A stretch of DNA of 64,000 nt from Rhizobium sp. NFR07 (GCF_900111905.1 NZ_FOKM01000013.1:62001-126000), one strand, 5' to 3'; shown: positions 1-8,920, counted from the stretch's first letter. A program made the numbers and translations. Notes: a model not told the origin generated them from the letters alone.

Positions 1-759
1 CATCACCCGCTGGCGATGGAAACCGGGCTGGATGCAGCAAGCCAGCAGCGCCTTCGCGAAGCCGAGACCGGGGCTCTAGACCACGCCATCGGCGTGATCA
101 CGACATCCGAAACGACGGCGAGGCTCGTCGCTGACTTTTATGCGGTGCCTGCCGACAAGCTCCTTGTTGCGGTTCCCGGCGTACAGCCGGCCGCGTTGGC
201 AACCGGCACTCATGAGACCCCGCATATCCTGAGCGTTGGGAGCCTGACCCGTCGTAAGGGCCACGACATCCTGATCTCCGCTCTGGAGAAGATCGCAGAC
301 CTTGAATGGACATGCCGGATTGTCGGCAGCGCTGACCTCGACCGTGGCACGGCCGACGCGCTTAGACACCAGCTCTCCGCCTCCACCATCAGCGACAGGG
401 TCGAGCTTGCCGGTGCCGTCGACGACATCCGCGGGGACTTCGTCCGTACCGATATATTCGCGCTGGCGACACGATATGAGGGTTATGGCATGGTGTTCGC
501 CGAGGCCATGGTCCATGGTCTCCCGATCGTCGGCTGCCGGGTTGGCGCGGTTGCCGACGTGGTGCCGGACAATGCCGGCTTTCTCGTAGAGGCCGACGAT
601 CCGGATGCATTCGCCGGCGCCTTGCGGCGTCTGCTGGAGGATACCGAACTGAGAATATCCATGGCCGATGCCGCCGCTGTAGCCGGTTCCAAACTGCCGT
701 CCTGGCATGACACCGCCGCGCGCATATCGGACTTTCTGAAAGCCTGCCATGGGCTTTGA
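1..759 (+). CDS. Glycosyltransferase family 4 (GT-B), 5' truncated
   Basis: The frame is open from base 1, so the start and the N-terminal acceptor domain lie outside the window. What remains is the nucleotide-sugar-binding half of a GT-B glycosyltransferase: a strand reading HILSVGSLTRRKGHD, then the family 1/4 E-x7-E signature as EGYGMVFAEAM around residue 165. The enzyme probably moves a sugar from an NDP-sugar or GDP-sugar onto a lipid or small-molecule acceptor in the cytoplasm; the substrate cannot be told. The last codons overlap the start of the downstream methyltransferase gene, so the two are translationally linked and probably share a pathway. Confidence 0.85.
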   Translation, partial: HHPLAMETGLDAASQQRLREAETGALDHAIGVITTSETTARLVADFYAVPADKLLVAVPGVQPAALATGTHETPHILSVGSLTRRKGHDILISALEKIADLEWTCRIVGSADLDRGTADALRHQLSASTISDRVELAGAVDDIRGDFVRTDIFALATRYEGYGMVFAEAMVHGLPIVGCRVGAVADVVPDNAGFLVEADDPDAFAGALRRLLEDTELRISMADAAAVAGSKLPSWHDTAARISDFLKACHGL

Positions 760-1531
760 CCCGCATTGGCTGAGCTTGCGCGAGCCGGCAGACGGAAAGG
801 CGCGCGACCAGGGCCTTTTGCTGCAGGCCAAGGAGGCGATCGAAAAGCGTTCAGGGAGCGTCGTCCTCGACATAGGCTGCGGCAGTGGCTCGACCTATCG
901 CAGCCTCCAGCCTCACCTGACGGAGAAAACCCGCTGGCGGCTTCTGGACAATGACCGGATTCTGCTCGACGAGGTCCGCGATCGCCATGGCAGCGCGGTG
1001 GAGACCGTCGAGATGGATCTCGGTGATGTCGACGCGTTACCGCTCCAGGACGTGGTTTTGGTGACGGCATCCGCCCTGTTCGATCTTTGCTCGGCAGATT
1101 TCATCGACCGTGTATCGCACCGTCTCGGCGCGGCCGGCATCGGCCTCTATGCAGCCCTCAACTATGACGGCGAAATGGCCTGGACGGACGAGCACCCGCT
1201 GGATCGAACCATGACCGCCGTTTTCAATGCTCATCAGCAAAGCGACAAGGGGTTCGGCATCTCGCTCGGCCCTGACGCCTGGCGGGTCTTGGCGGAGGCG
1301 ATGCGCGCTCAGGGCTGCACGGTCAGCATTGCCGAAAGCCCATGGATCCTGGCGGATAAGGACACGGATCTGCAGCTTCTTCTGCTGAACGGCATCGCCG
1401 GTGCCGTGCAGGAATACGGTCAGCTGGAGCCCGAAGACGTGATTTCCTGGTATGCCTACCGCCAGGACTCGGCGCGGGAAAAACGAGGCCTATGCCGGAT
1501 AGGCCATCGGGATCTTGTCGCGGTCTTCTAG
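749..1531 (+). CDS. Class I SAM-dependent methyltransferase
   Basis: A 260-aa protein with a Rossmann SAM-binding motif I, VLDIGCGSGST, near residue 40 and an acidic residue ending strand 2 (LLDND). It starts 11 bases inside the end of the glycosyltransferase frame, so the two are one operon. The acceptor is unknown. The gene faces the reductase gene on the other strand, and the two coding regions overlap tail to tail by 42 bases (1490-1531), leaving no room for a terminator. The context (glycosyltransferase, RibD-C reductase) suggests tailoring of a pterin or flavin-like compound, which is inference only. Confidence 0.8.
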   Translation: MGFDPHWLSLREPADGKARDQGLLLQAKEAIEKRSGSVVLDIGCGSGSTYRSLQPHLTEKTRWRLLDNDRILLDEVRDRHGSAVETVEMDLGDVDALPLQDVVLVTASALFDLCSADFIDRVSHRLGAAGIGLYAALNYDGEMAWTDEHPLDRTMTAVFNAHQQSDKGFGISLGPDAWRVLAEAMRAQGCTVSIAESPWILADKDTDLQLLLLNGIAGAVQEYGQLEPEDVISWYAYRQDSAREKRGLCRIGHRDLVAVF

Positions 1532-2302
1532 TTTGTCCGCGGCGGCCCCCGCACGCAGATCGCAATCGAAGACGATATCCGTGCCGATGTTGTGAACGGT
1601 CACGCTGGGACGCTTGGCATCGCGCAACAGGTCGATAGGTGGAAGATTGATACCGGCGGGTCCCGAGCCGATGATGATCGGAGCGATGGAAACATGCAGC
1701 CTGTCGATGAGGCCGGCATCCATGAACCGGGCGATCGTGGTCGCGCCGCCTTCCACCAGGATGCTCGTGAGGCCGCGTTCACTCAGCGCCGCCAAGATAT
1801 CCGCCGGCGCGAGCTCGCCATTCGGCTGGCGGTCGATCTGGAGCGTTTCGTGCTCTGGACATCGTAACACAACGTCGGAGGCCTGGACGACGATGACCGG
1901 CGCGCCGCCATCATGAAGCATTTTCGCATTAAGGGGCATGCGGCCGTTGCAGTCGATCACGACGCGCACCGGGCTCACGCCAGGGACCGCTCGCACAGAT
2001 AGGCTGGGGTTATCGGCAACGACGGTCCCGACACCTACGATGACGGCATCCACAAGGGCACGGCAGCGATGGAGATGCTCTATGCCATTGCAGCCGGACA
2101 CTTCCTTTGCATCGCCTGACGGCGTGGCCACGCGACCATCCAGGGATTGGCCCACCTGGGCAAGGACGAATCTCTCGCGACCCAGCGCAATCGGCCGATA
2201 AAGATCACTGAACGGGCTGGCCCGATCAGCGGATACAGAACCATCGGAGCGGGATCCCTGTTGCCGAAGCGACAGGATGCGCTGCCATTGATCGTCGTTC
2301 AT
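1490..2302 (-). CDS. RibD C-terminal-domain reductase (pyrimidine reductase-like)
   Basis: A 270-aa protein made mainly of the RibD-C/dihydrofolate-reductase-like domain: GQSLDGRVATPSGD near residue 50, VIVGVGTVVADNP near 85, and ILVEGGATT near 180, which line the NADPH and substrate pocket in RibD. The deaminase half of RibD is absent. This domain reduces the ribosyl group of a diaminopyrimidine in riboflavin synthesis, but free-standing copies often serve other pterin or flavin pathways. The ATG at 2302 has AGGCGAG just upstream and is preferred over a GTG five codons earlier. It ends inside the convergent methyltransferase gene. Confidence 0.8.
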   Translation of the reverse strand: MNDDQWQRILSLRQQGSRSDGSVSADRASPFSDLYRPIALGRERFVLAQVGQSLDGRVATPSGDAKEVSGCNGIEHLHRCRALVDAVIVGVGTVVADNPSLSVRAVPGVSPVRVVIDCNGRMPLNAKMLHDGGAPVIVVQASDVVLRCPEHETLQIDRQPNGELAPADILAALSERGLTSILVEGGATTIARFMDAGLIDRLHVSIAPIIIGSGPAGINLPPIDLLRDAKRPSVTVHNIGTDIVFDCDLRAGAAADKLEDRDKIPMAYPA

Positions 2303-2466
2303 TCTCGCCTGTCGCACGTCAGGGCCCTCTGGATCGATACGGGAACGCGGTCACGACAGCCGCACATTGCCTGCACGAGGTAGCATTCCATCGTGCACAT
2401 ATAGAAGAAATGGGGCATATCCGGAGTGGTCAATAGCCGCCACACGTAAATGTGCGCCGGAACCGA

Positions 2467-3699
2467 TCAGACATCCTTGAAATCCTTGATCAGTACCGAC
2501 TGATCCGTCAGATATCGAGCAAAGATGGGCAGGCTTGCTCCGCCGATTGCCCGAGCCTGGGCGCCGACCTTGCCCGAGATGATATCGGGAATAATGACAC
2601 CCTGCAGATCGAGCCGGTTCACTGCCTCGATCGTCGCGCTGACCAGCCGGGTCCTGACCCAGGCTGGAAAACCTCCATCGATCACGGCAGCGCCGAAGTC
2701 GATGATCGAGGCAGCTGCAACGATCGCCTGCGCGAGTGCCGCCGCCGCATCATCGATCCATGCCTGCAAAGGTTCGCCGAAATCGATCCAGTCATCAGCC
2801 GAATACCAGAGCGGCTGGGGGTCGATATTGCGTTCCCGCAACATGTTCTCGAGCACGAAGATCGAGGCGATGTCGAGCAGCTGGCGGTTTTGGCCCTTCT
2901 TGTCATGCACCGGCAGCGGTCCGACGGCGCCAGCCGTTCCCGTGCGGCCGGAAAAGATTGCGGAATTTAGGACGATGCCTCCGCCGATGAACGATCCGAT
3001 GAAGAGATAGAGGAAATCCGGATAATGGGAGCCGATGCCGAACACGAGCTCGGCACCACAGGCGCTCGTCGCGTCGTTCTGGAGATAGACCGCATAAGGC
3101 GTCTTGGTCGAGATCTCGGCCTGCAGATCGAAGCCTCGCCAGGCGTCCATTGCTCCGGGCGGCGCACCCACCTCGTCGGCCCAGTTCCACAATTCGAATG
3201 GCGCCGCGATGCCGACCCCGGCAATACGGCTGCGCTCGACGTCGTCAAGCTCGCCCTCTATCCTCGCCATGCCGGACGTGATGATGCCGAGAATCTCTTC
3301 GGGCCGCGGATAGGCGTAGGTTTCATGATACTGCTTGCGAACGCCGCCGACGAAATCCATCAGCACGAGATCCGCGCTGCGGCGACCGATTTTCACGCCG
3401 AAAGACAAGACGGCGTCCGGGTTGAGGCGCATCGGGATGGATGGCTGTCCCACTCGCCCTCGTATCGGTTCGCCGCGCAGCAACAGTCCATCCTGTTCGA
3501 GCGAACGCATGATGACTGAGGCCGTCTGGGCGGAGAGACCGCTCAACCGGGTGATATCCGCCTTCGACAATGCACCATGCAGACGCACAAGCGAAAGAAC
3601 CAGCCGCTCGTTATAGGCCCTCACCCGGGTCTGGTTCGATCCGCCTGCAAATCGCGTCGTCGTGATGGGTCCCGAAAGCGGGCCGTCTGGAACGGACAT
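2467..3699 (-). CDS. frcR: ROK-family transcriptional regulator of the fructose operon
   Basis: A 410-aa ROK (repressor, ORF, kinase) protein. The N-terminal 100 residues carry a winged helix-turn-helix (LSKADITRLSGLSAQTAS). The rest is a sugar-kinase-like ROK domain with VGIAAPFE and a glycine-rich IGSFIGGGIVLN segment. The start at 3699 is chosen because GGGGAAGA lies six bases upstream; the ATG ten codons earlier has no Shine-Dalgarno sequence. It is divergent from frcB across a 210-base spacer with an AT-rich palindrome, the classic arrangement for a local sugar-responsive repressor. The symbol rests on its place beside frcBCAK. Confidence 0.85.
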   Translation of the reverse strand: MSVPDGPLSGPITTTRFAGGSNQTRVRAYNERLVLSLVRLHGALSKADITRLSGLSAQTASVIMRSLEQDGLLLRGEPIRGRVGQPSIPMRLNPDAVLSFGVKIGRRSADLVLMDFVGGVRKQYHETYAYPRPEEILGIITSGMARIEGELDDVERSRIAGVGIAAPFELWNWADEVGAPPGAMDAWRGFDLQAEISTKTPYAVYLQNDATSACGAELVFGIGSHYPDFLYLFIGSFIGGGIVLNSAIFSGRTGTAGAVGPLPVHDKKGQNRQLLDIASIFVLENMLRERNIDPQPLWYSADDWIDFGEPLQAWIDDAAAALAQAIVAAASIIDFGAAVIDGGFPAWVRTRLVSATIEAVNRLDLQGVIIPDIISGKVGAQARAIGGASLPIFARYLTDQSVLIKDFKDV

Positions 3700-3749
3700 C
3701 GGTCTTCCCCGAATTCCAATGAATGTCATCTAACATCGCACGCCAAATA

Positions 3750-3774
3750 AATAATTCAACCGGAATTAATTATT
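3750..3774. promoter_or_regulatory. AT-rich inverted repeat, candidate ROK operator
   Basis: AATAATT at 3750-3756 and AATTATT at 3768-3774 are perfect inverted arms separated by 11 bases. The right arm runs into the -35 box of the predicted frcB promoter, so a bound protein would block transcription. AT-rich palindromes in divergent spacers are typical ROK regulator sites. No binding data are available here. Confidence 0.4.
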
Positions 3775-3801
3775 GACAGGCAAAGCCGTTTGGCACTTAA
3801 T
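3773..3801 (+). promoter_or_regulatory. Predicted sigma-70 promoter of frcBCAK
   Basis: A consensus -35 TTGACA at 3773-3778 is followed after exactly 17 bases by CTTAAT at 3796-3801, matching four of six positions of the -10 consensus. It lies about 110 bases upstream of the frcB start, points toward frcB, and overlaps the AT-rich palindrome. Confidence 0.45.
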
Positions 3802-3909
3802 CTGCGGCAGTGAACATCGGGAACGGCTTTGGAGGAGGCATCCCGCATTCGGCTTGACCCGTGTTCGCAGGCTCGGTCCGCTCGGCGGCCATTTGTTCTG
3901 GAGGAGAGC

Positions 3910-4935
3910 ATGAAGAAATCCGTATTGTCCGTGACTTTTGCCGCCTTGGCGCTCGGCGTCGCTTTTGCAGCGCCCGCTCGTGCCGCCGACGTTTCGGCCT
4001 GCCTGATCACCAAAACCGACACCAATCCCTTCTTCGTCAAGATGAAGGAGGGCGCGACCGCCAAGGCCAAGGAACTTGGCATGACGCTGAAATCCTACGC
4101 CGGCAAGATTGATGGCGACTCGGAAAGCCAGGTCGCCGCGATCGAGACATGCATTGCTGACGGCGCCAAGGGAATCCTGATCACCGCCTCCGATACCAAG
4201 GGCATCGTGCCTAACCTCAAGCAGGCCCGCGACGCCGGCATGCTGGTCATCGCTCTAGACACACCGCTCGAGCCGATCGATGCGGCCGACATGACCTTTG
4301 CCACCGATAACCTTCTCGCCGGCAAGCTGATCGGCCAGTGGGCGAAGGAAACGCTCGGCGACGCGGCCAAGGAAGCCAAGGTCGCCTTCCTTGACCTGAC
4401 GCCGTCGCAGCCATCCGTGGACGTATTGCGTGACCAGGGCTTCATGATGGGCTTCGGTATCGATCCCAAGGATCCAAACCGCATCGGCGACGAGGATGAT
4501 CCGCGCATCGTCGGCCACGACATCACCAACGGCAACGAAGAAGGCGGCCGCACCGCCATGGAGAACCTCCTCCAGAAGGATCCGACCATTAATGTCGTCC
4601 ACACGATCAACGAACCGGCCGCGGCAGGCGCCTATGAGGCGCTGAAGGCAGTCGGCCGCGAGAAGGACGTGCTTGTGGTTTCCATCGATGGTGGCTGCCC
4701 GGGCGTGAAGAACGTGGCAGAGGGCGTGATCGGCGCGACGTCCCAGCAATATCCGCTGCAGATGGCAGCACTCGGCATCGAAGCGATCAAGAAATTCGCC
4801 GACAGCGGCGAAAAGCCCAAGCCGACCGAAGGCAAGGATTTCTTCGACACCGGCGTGACGCTGGTGACAGACAAGCCGGTGCCAGCGATCAAGTCGATCG
4901 ATACCAAGGAAGCTCTCGGCAAGTGCTGGGGCTGA
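3910..4935 (+). CDS. frcB: Fructose ABC transporter, periplasmic binding protein
   Basis: A 341-aa periplasmic sugar-binding protein of the type I fold (ribose/galactose-binding class). It opens with a signal peptide: KK, then a hydrophobic stretch, then APARAADV with cleavage near residue 24. The mature protein begins with the strand [13 protein letters not shown] that lines the sugar site. The start at 3910 follows GGAGGAGAGC; upstream in-frame ATGs lack a ribosome site. With FrcC and FrcA it forms the importer described in Sinorhizobium meliloti for fructose, with mannose and ribose as other substrates. The assignment rests on sequence resemblance and on the intact frcR-BCAK order. Confidence 0.92.
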   Translation: MKKSVLSVTFAALALGVAFAAPARAADVSACLITKTDTNPFFVKMKEGATAKAKELGMTLKSYAGKIDGDSESQVAAIETCIADGAKGILITASDTKGIVPNLKQARDAGMLVIALDTPLEPIDAADMTFATDNLLAGKLIGQWAKETLGDAAKEAKVAFLDLTPSQPSVDVLRDQGFMMGFGIDPKDPNRIGDEDDPRIVGHDITNGNEEGGRTAMENLLQKDPTINVVHTINEPAAAGAYEALKAVGREKDVLVVSIDGGCPGVKNVAEGVIGATSQQYPLQMAALGIEAIKKFADSGEKPKPTEGKDFFDTGVTLVTDKPVPAIKSIDTKEALGKCWG

Positions 4936-4954
4936 TCCGCCTTTAGAAAATCGT

Positions 4955-4980
4955 CCGGCGAGCCTTCGACGGCTCGCCGG
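4955..4980 (+). other. Intercistronic stem-loop between frcB and frcC
   Basis: CCGGCGAGCC (4955-4964) and GGCTCGCCGG (4971-4980) pair perfectly with a six-base loop and no following T run. A hairpin right after a binding-protein gene commonly protects its mRNA 3' end, giving more binding protein than membrane parts. That role is inferred. Confidence 0.6.
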
Positions 4981-5031
4981 CAGACGACCATCTGGTCCTC
5001 GGGAGCGGGACGGAAGCGGAGGAGAATGCCC

Positions 5032-6111
5032 ATGACTGACCCGGTAGCGTCGGCGCCGCATCATGACTATGAAAAGGTGCTGAAGGATAGCTCCAAGGAC
5101 GTCGCCTCGTTCGACAACAACGACAGGTCCGCGGTCGAGAAGTTCCGCTATTTCCTGCATTCGAGCCCGTCCACGGTGTCCCTGATCGTCCTGATCGTAT
5201 CCCTTACGGTCTTCGGCCTTCTTCTCGGCACGAAGTTTTTCTCGGCCTTCGCGCTGACACTCATCCTGCAGCAAGTAGCGATTACCGGCATTGTCGGCGC
5301 TGCCCAATCGCTGGTGATCATGACTGCCGGCATCGACTTGTCCGTCGGGGCCATCATGGTCCTGTCATCGGTCGTGATGGGCCAGTTTGCCTTCCGCTAT
5401 GGCCTGCCGCCCGAACTCTCAATTCTCTGCGGTTTCGCGGTTGGCGCCTTCTGCGGCTTCATAAACGGCGTGCTGATTGCCAGGGTGAAGCTTCCCCCCT
5501 TCATCGTCACGCTCGGCATGTGGCAGATCGTGCTTGCCACCAATTTCCTCTATTCCGCCAACGAGACTATCCGGGCCCAGGAGATCGAGGCCAATGCACC
5601 GATCCTGCAGTTCTTCGGCGAGACCTTCCGCATAGGCGGCGCGGTCTTCACCTACGGCGTCATCGCCATGATCCTGCTCGTCGCGCTGCTCTGGTATGTA
5701 CTCAACCACACGGCGTGGGGCCGGCATCTCTACGCCGTCGGCGATGATCCGGAAGCCGCAGATCTCTCTGGTGTCAACGTCAAGCGCATGCTGATCTCGG
5801 TCTATGTGATTGCCGGCCTGATCTGCGCACTTGCCGGCTGGGCGCTGATCGGCCGCCTCGGCTCGGTTTCGCCGACCGCCGGCCAGTTCGCCAATATCGA
5901 ATCCATCACGGCAGTCGTCATCGGCGGCATATCGCTCTTCGGTGGGCGAGGCTCGATCCTCGGCATGATGTTCGGCGCGCTGATCGTCGGCGTGTTTTCT
6001 CTCGGTCTCAGACTTTTGGGAACCGACGTGCAATGGACCTATCTCCTGATCGGCGTGCTCATCATCGTCGCCGTCGCAACCGATCAATGGATCAGAAAGG
6101 CATCCCGCTGA
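5032..6111 (+). CDS. frcC: Fructose ABC transporter, permease
   Basis: A 359-aa inner-membrane permease of the RbsC/AraH family. After about 45 hydrophilic residues come some eight to ten hydrophobic segments, with the family feature MTAGIDLSVGAIMVLSS near residue 100 and the cytoplasmic coupling motif GDDPEAADLSGVN near residue 240, which contacts the ATPase. The ATG at 5032 has GGAGGA seven bases upstream; the ATG at 5026 would be too close. Its stop codon overlaps the frcA start (ATGA). It would work as a homodimer with FrcA and FrcB. Confidence 0.92.
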   Translation: MTDPVASAPHHDYEKVLKDSSKDVASFDNNDRSAVEKFRYFLHSSPSTVSLIVLIVSLTVFGLLLGTKFFSAFALTLILQQVAITGIVGAAQSLVIMTAGIDLSVGAIMVLSSVVMGQFAFRYGLPPELSILCGFAVGAFCGFINGVLIARVKLPPFIVTLGMWQIVLATNFLYSANETIRAQEIEANAPILQFFGETFRIGGAVFTYGVIAMILLVALLWYVLNHTAWGRHLYAVGDDPEAADLSGVNVKRMLISVYVIAGLICALAGWALIGRLGSVSPTAGQFANIESITAVVIGGISLFGGRGSILGMMFGALIVGVFSLGLRLLGTDVQWTYLLIGVLIIVAVATDQWIRKASR

Positions 6112-6902
6112 TGACCGAGGCACAGACAAGACAGCCGATCCTCTCAGGACGCGGCCTGATCAAGCGCTACGGCCGGGTAACGGCAATCGACCACGCCGAT
6201 TTCGATCTCTACCCGGGAGAGATCCTGGCCGTGATCGGCGACAACGGTGCCGGCAAGTCTTCGCTGATCAAGGCGATCTCCGGCGCTATCCGGCCCGACG
6301 AAGGCGAGATCCGCATGGATGGAAAGGTCGTGCAGTTCTCCTCGCCGATCGAGGCCCGCAAGGCCGGCATCGAAACCGTCTACCAGAACCTTGCTCTGTC
6401 TCCCGCACTTTCCATAGCCGACAACATGTTCCTGGGGCGAGAGATCCGCAAACCGGGCTTCATGGGAAAATTCCTGCGCAAGCTCGATCACGCGGCCATG
6501 GAGAAAATGGCACGGGAAAAGCTTTCCGATCTCGGGCTGATGACGATCCAGAACATCAACCAGGCGGTCGAAACCCTGTCCGGTGGCCAGCGTCAGGGCG
6601 TGGCTGTGGCTCGAGCCGCAGCATTCGGCTCCAAGGTCATTATTCTCGATGAGCCGACGGCGGCGCTTGGCGTCAAGGAGAGCCGGCGAGTTCTGGAGCT
6701 CATCCTCGACGTGCGGTCGCGTGGCATCCCGATCATATTGATCTCCCACAACATGCCGCATGTGTTCGAGATCGCAGATCGCATCCACATCCACCGGCTC
6801 GGCAAGCGCCTCACGGTCATCAATCCGAAGGATTACACGATGTCGGATGCCGTCGCCTTCATGACGGGCGCGAAGGCTCCTGCAGAAACCGTTGCCGCAT
6901 GA
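6111..6902 (+). CDS. frcA: Fructose ABC transporter, ATP-binding protein
   Basis: A 263-aa ABC ATPase: Walker A GDNGAGKSS near residue 45, Q-loop around VYQN, signature LSGGQRQGVAVARA near 155 and Walker B VIILDEPTAAL near 175. It is one nucleotide-binding domain, unlike the fused double ATPases RbsA or AraG, as known for FrcA. The start overlaps the frcC stop and the stop overlaps the frcK start, both as ATGA. It energises sugar import with FrcC. Confidence 0.93.
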   Translation: MTEAQTRQPILSGRGLIKRYGRVTAIDHADFDLYPGEILAVIGDNGAGKSSLIKAISGAIRPDEGEIRMDGKVVQFSSPIEARKAGIETVYQNLALSPALSIADNMFLGREIRKPGFMGKFLRKLDHAAMEKMAREKLSDLGLMTIQNINQAVETLSGGQRQGVAVARAAAFGSKVIILDEPTAALGVKESRRVLELILDVRSRGIPIILISHNMPHVFEIADRIHIHRLGKRLTVINPKDYTMSDAVAFMTGAKAPAETVAA

Positions 6903-7537
6903 CCATCGAAGGCTTGGCGGGCGGCATTGCGCGGATCGTCGATGCCATCCGGGAAAAGGCGGCCGGCAGAAAGCGGCTTCTGATCGCGATCGCCGGCCCG
7001 CCGGGCGCCGGCAAATCCACCCTCGCGGACCAGCTCTGCGAGGGAGCACGCGCCGCAGGCGAGAGCGCCGAAGTGCTGCCGATGGATGGCTTCCATATGG
7101 ACGACAGCGTGTTGCGGCTGAAAGGGTCTTACGCGCGCAAGGGCGCGCCGGATACGTTTGATGTTCGCGGCTTCCTAGACATCATCCGCGCAGTCAAAGG
7201 CGGCGAAGGCGAGGTATTGGTTCCGGTCTTCGACAGAACCCGGGAACTCGCCATTGCCGCAGCACGGATCATTCCCGTCTCGACACGTTTCATCTTTGTC
7301 GAAGGCAATTACCTTCTTCTCGACCAGTCGCCGTGGAACGCGCTCGCAAGCGAATTCGACTTTTCGGTCATGATCTCACCGCCTGTCGCCACGCTGGAAG
7401 AACGGCTCATGCACCGCTGGCTTTCACTCGGGTTCGATGAGCAGGCGGCGCGGACGAAAACGGAAGGCAACGACCTTCGCAACGGCGAGCTTGTTCGCAG
7501 GCATTCACGACAGGCCGATATCCTGCTTGAAGCCTAG
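6899..7537 (+). CDS. frcK: P-loop kinase-like protein of the fructose operon
   Basis: A 212-aa P-loop protein of the uridine/pantothenate kinase group: Walker A AGPPGAGKST near residue 30, then a DGFHMDDSVL segment and VEGNYLLLD. It overlaps frcA by four bases. In Sinorhizobium the same gene is named frcK, although its phosphate acceptor is not settled. This family fold usually phosphorylates nucleosides or small alcohols, so a role as fructokinase should not be assumed. Confidence 0.85.
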   Translation: MTIEGLAGGIARIVDAIREKAAGRKRLLIAIAGPPGAGKSTLADQLCEGARAAGESAEVLPMDGFHMDDSVLRLKGSYARKGAPDTFDVRGFLDIIRAVKGGEGEVLVPVFDRTRELAIAAARIIPVSTRFIFVEGNYLLLDQSPWNALASEFDFSVMISPPVATLEERLMHRWLSLGFDEQAARTKTEGNDLRNGELVRRHSRQADILLEA

Positions 7538-7724
7538 AAGCCTGCGTGAATTGACGTCTGTCTGGCCTAAGCACGAAGCCTACGGACTCCCGCTATTTGT
7601 TACAAAATGCTTCATTCGCTACAGTTCACATACGAAACGCCGGAATAGAAACAGTCGAATAGCTCTCCCGAGCAACCTTTCGCGAAGGCCCGGCAAAAGG
7701 GCCAAAGCTCTAGGGAGAGTAGAA

Positions 7725-7895
7725 ATGAACCATCTGATCGAGACTATGAGAACTCTGTCGACCTGGTTGAGGACGCGCCTCACCATCCGCGAGCTGATGG
7801 CACTCGATGACGACAGCTTGAAAGACATCGGCCTGTCGCGGAGCACGATCGCCTATCACGTCAAACACGGCAGGCTGGGCCAGCGACGCAACTGA
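7725..7895 (+). CDS. DUF1127 mini-protein
   Basis: A 56-aa basic protein whose second half is the DUF1127 domain: RELMALDDDSLKDIGLSRSTI. Short DUF1127 proteins are abundant in alphaproteobacteria; in Agrobacterium and other genera some affect phosphate and carbon metabolism or act as RNA-binding factors. The ATG at 7725 follows AGGGAGAG. The gene lies 190 bases after frcK and is followed by a strong stem-loop, so it is probably its own transcription unit. The specific function is unknown. Confidence 0.8.
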   Translation: MNHLIETMRTLSTWLRTRLTIRELMALDDDSLKDIGLSRSTIAYHVKHGRLGQRRN

Positions 7896-7911
7896 TCCAT
7901 GACCTATGCGG

Positions 7912-7959
7912 ATACGCTTGTCGCGGCGCCGGAGGATACCAGCGCCGCGACAAGCGTAT
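7912..7959 (+). terminator. 18-bp perfect stem-loop after the DUF1127 gene
   Basis: ATACGCTTGTCGCGGCGC at 7912-7929 pairs perfectly with 7942-7959 around a 12-base loop. It lies 17 bases after the DUF1127 stop and before the convergent SDR gene. Neither strand has a T run after it, so it is not a textbook intrinsic terminator, but it would make a very stable RNA 3' end for either gene. Confidence 0.6.
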
Positions 7960-8007
7960 GGAGAATAAGACAAGCGGATTACCCACCCTGCCTTCACGCG
8001 GCCGGTA

Positions 8008-8769
8008 TCAGGCAGCGACGGCGCCTGAAGTCTGGCCGCCGTCGACGACCAGGCACTGCCCCGTAATCCATCTGGCCCTTGTCGATGCCAGGAATGCGAT
8101 GCCTTCGGCAATGCTGTCTGGATCGGCGAGACCTCCGAGCGGAATGCTCTGGATCGTCGCGTTGTAGAGATCGAGATTGTCTCTGCGCACCCGATCCCAG
8201 ATCCCTCCGGCGATGAAGGTCGAACCTGGAACCACGCAGTTCACCCGTATCCTGTCAGGACCGTAGAGTTTGGCCGCGCTGTGGGTGTATTGCTCGACAG
8301 CGGCCTTGGCCGCGCCATAGGGCAGCCTGTCCGGCTTGGCTTGCCGAGCCGAGACCGAGGAGACATTGACGATCGCGCCGGCCTCGCCCTTGCGCAGATA
8401 AGGAACCGTTGCCCTCACCGCGCGAACCGTACCGAAAAGATCGATCTGGATGGCAGCCTCCCACCCTTCGTCGCTATCGGCGAGGGAGAAGCTCGACGCG
8501 CAGTTTATCAGGATGTCTATCCCGCCTAGCGCTTCTGCAGATTGAGCAACGAAATGCTCGACAGACTCGGCATCGCTAAGATCGCAAGGGCAAACATGAA
8601 TCGTGTTGTCGGATGTCTTCAGCATTTCCCGTGTGCGCTCGAGCGCCTGCAGATCCCGGGCGCCGACCGCCAGTGACGCGCCCCGAGTGGCCAAAAGTGA
8701 TGCTGTCGCCAGACCGATACCGCGGCTGCCACCGATGACGACCGCCTTCCTGCCGTAAAACTCAGTCAT
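8008..8769 (-). CDS. SDR-family NAD(P)-dependent oxidoreductase
   Basis: A 253-aa classical short-chain dehydrogenase. The dinucleotide motif is GGSRGIG near residue 13 (usually TGxxxGIG), followed by a NCAS segment, the catalytic Ser in NVSSVSA near 140, and Tyr-x3-Lys in LPYGAAKAA near 155. The C-terminus ends with ITGQCLVVDGG, as in 3-oxoacyl-ACP reductase-like enzymes. The ATG at 8769 follows GAGGAACGGG. The substrate is unknown. A perfect 11-bp inverted repeat lies 25 bases upstream, so the gene may be regulated separately from ptsN. Confidence 0.85.
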   Translation of the reverse strand: MTEFYGRKAVVIGGSRGIGLATASLLATRGASLAVGARDLQALERTREMLKTSDNTIHVCPCDLSDAESVEHFVAQSAEALGGIDILINCASSFSLADSDEGWEAAIQIDLFGTVRAVRATVPYLRKGEAGAIVNVSSVSARQAKPDRLPYGAAKAAVEQYTHSAAKLYGPDRIRVNCVVPGSTFIAGGIWDRVRRDNLDLYNATIQSIPLGGLADPDSIAEGIAFLASTRARWITGQCLVVDGGQTSGAVAA

Positions 8770-8793
8770 TTCCCGTTCCTCGAGAATAGGAGA

Positions 8794-8823
8794 TTGATCC
8801 TTCGCCAAATGCCGAAGGATCAA
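8794..8823. repeat. 11-bp perfect inverted repeat upstream of the SDR gene
   Basis: TTGATCCTTCG at 8794-8804 and CGAAGGATCAA at 8813-8823, with an 8-base spacer, lie between the EIIA-Ntr gene and the SDR gene. No T run follows on the coding strand. It could be an operator for the SDR gene or an RNA hairpin ending the kdp-ptsN message. Confidence 0.5.
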
Positions 8824-8920
8824 TGCTGAGCCCCTGCTCTAATCCCAGGATGTCGCGGGCAAACTATCGAGTGCCAATTGTAATGCAGCGCCCGCATCTG
8901 CGGAAACGCCCCAGGTGAAA

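Noticed and set aside
1490-1531. Frameshift or assembly error where the methyltransferase and reductase genes overlap
   Set aside because: Both proteins have complete family ends, so a tail-to-tail overlap is more likely than an error.
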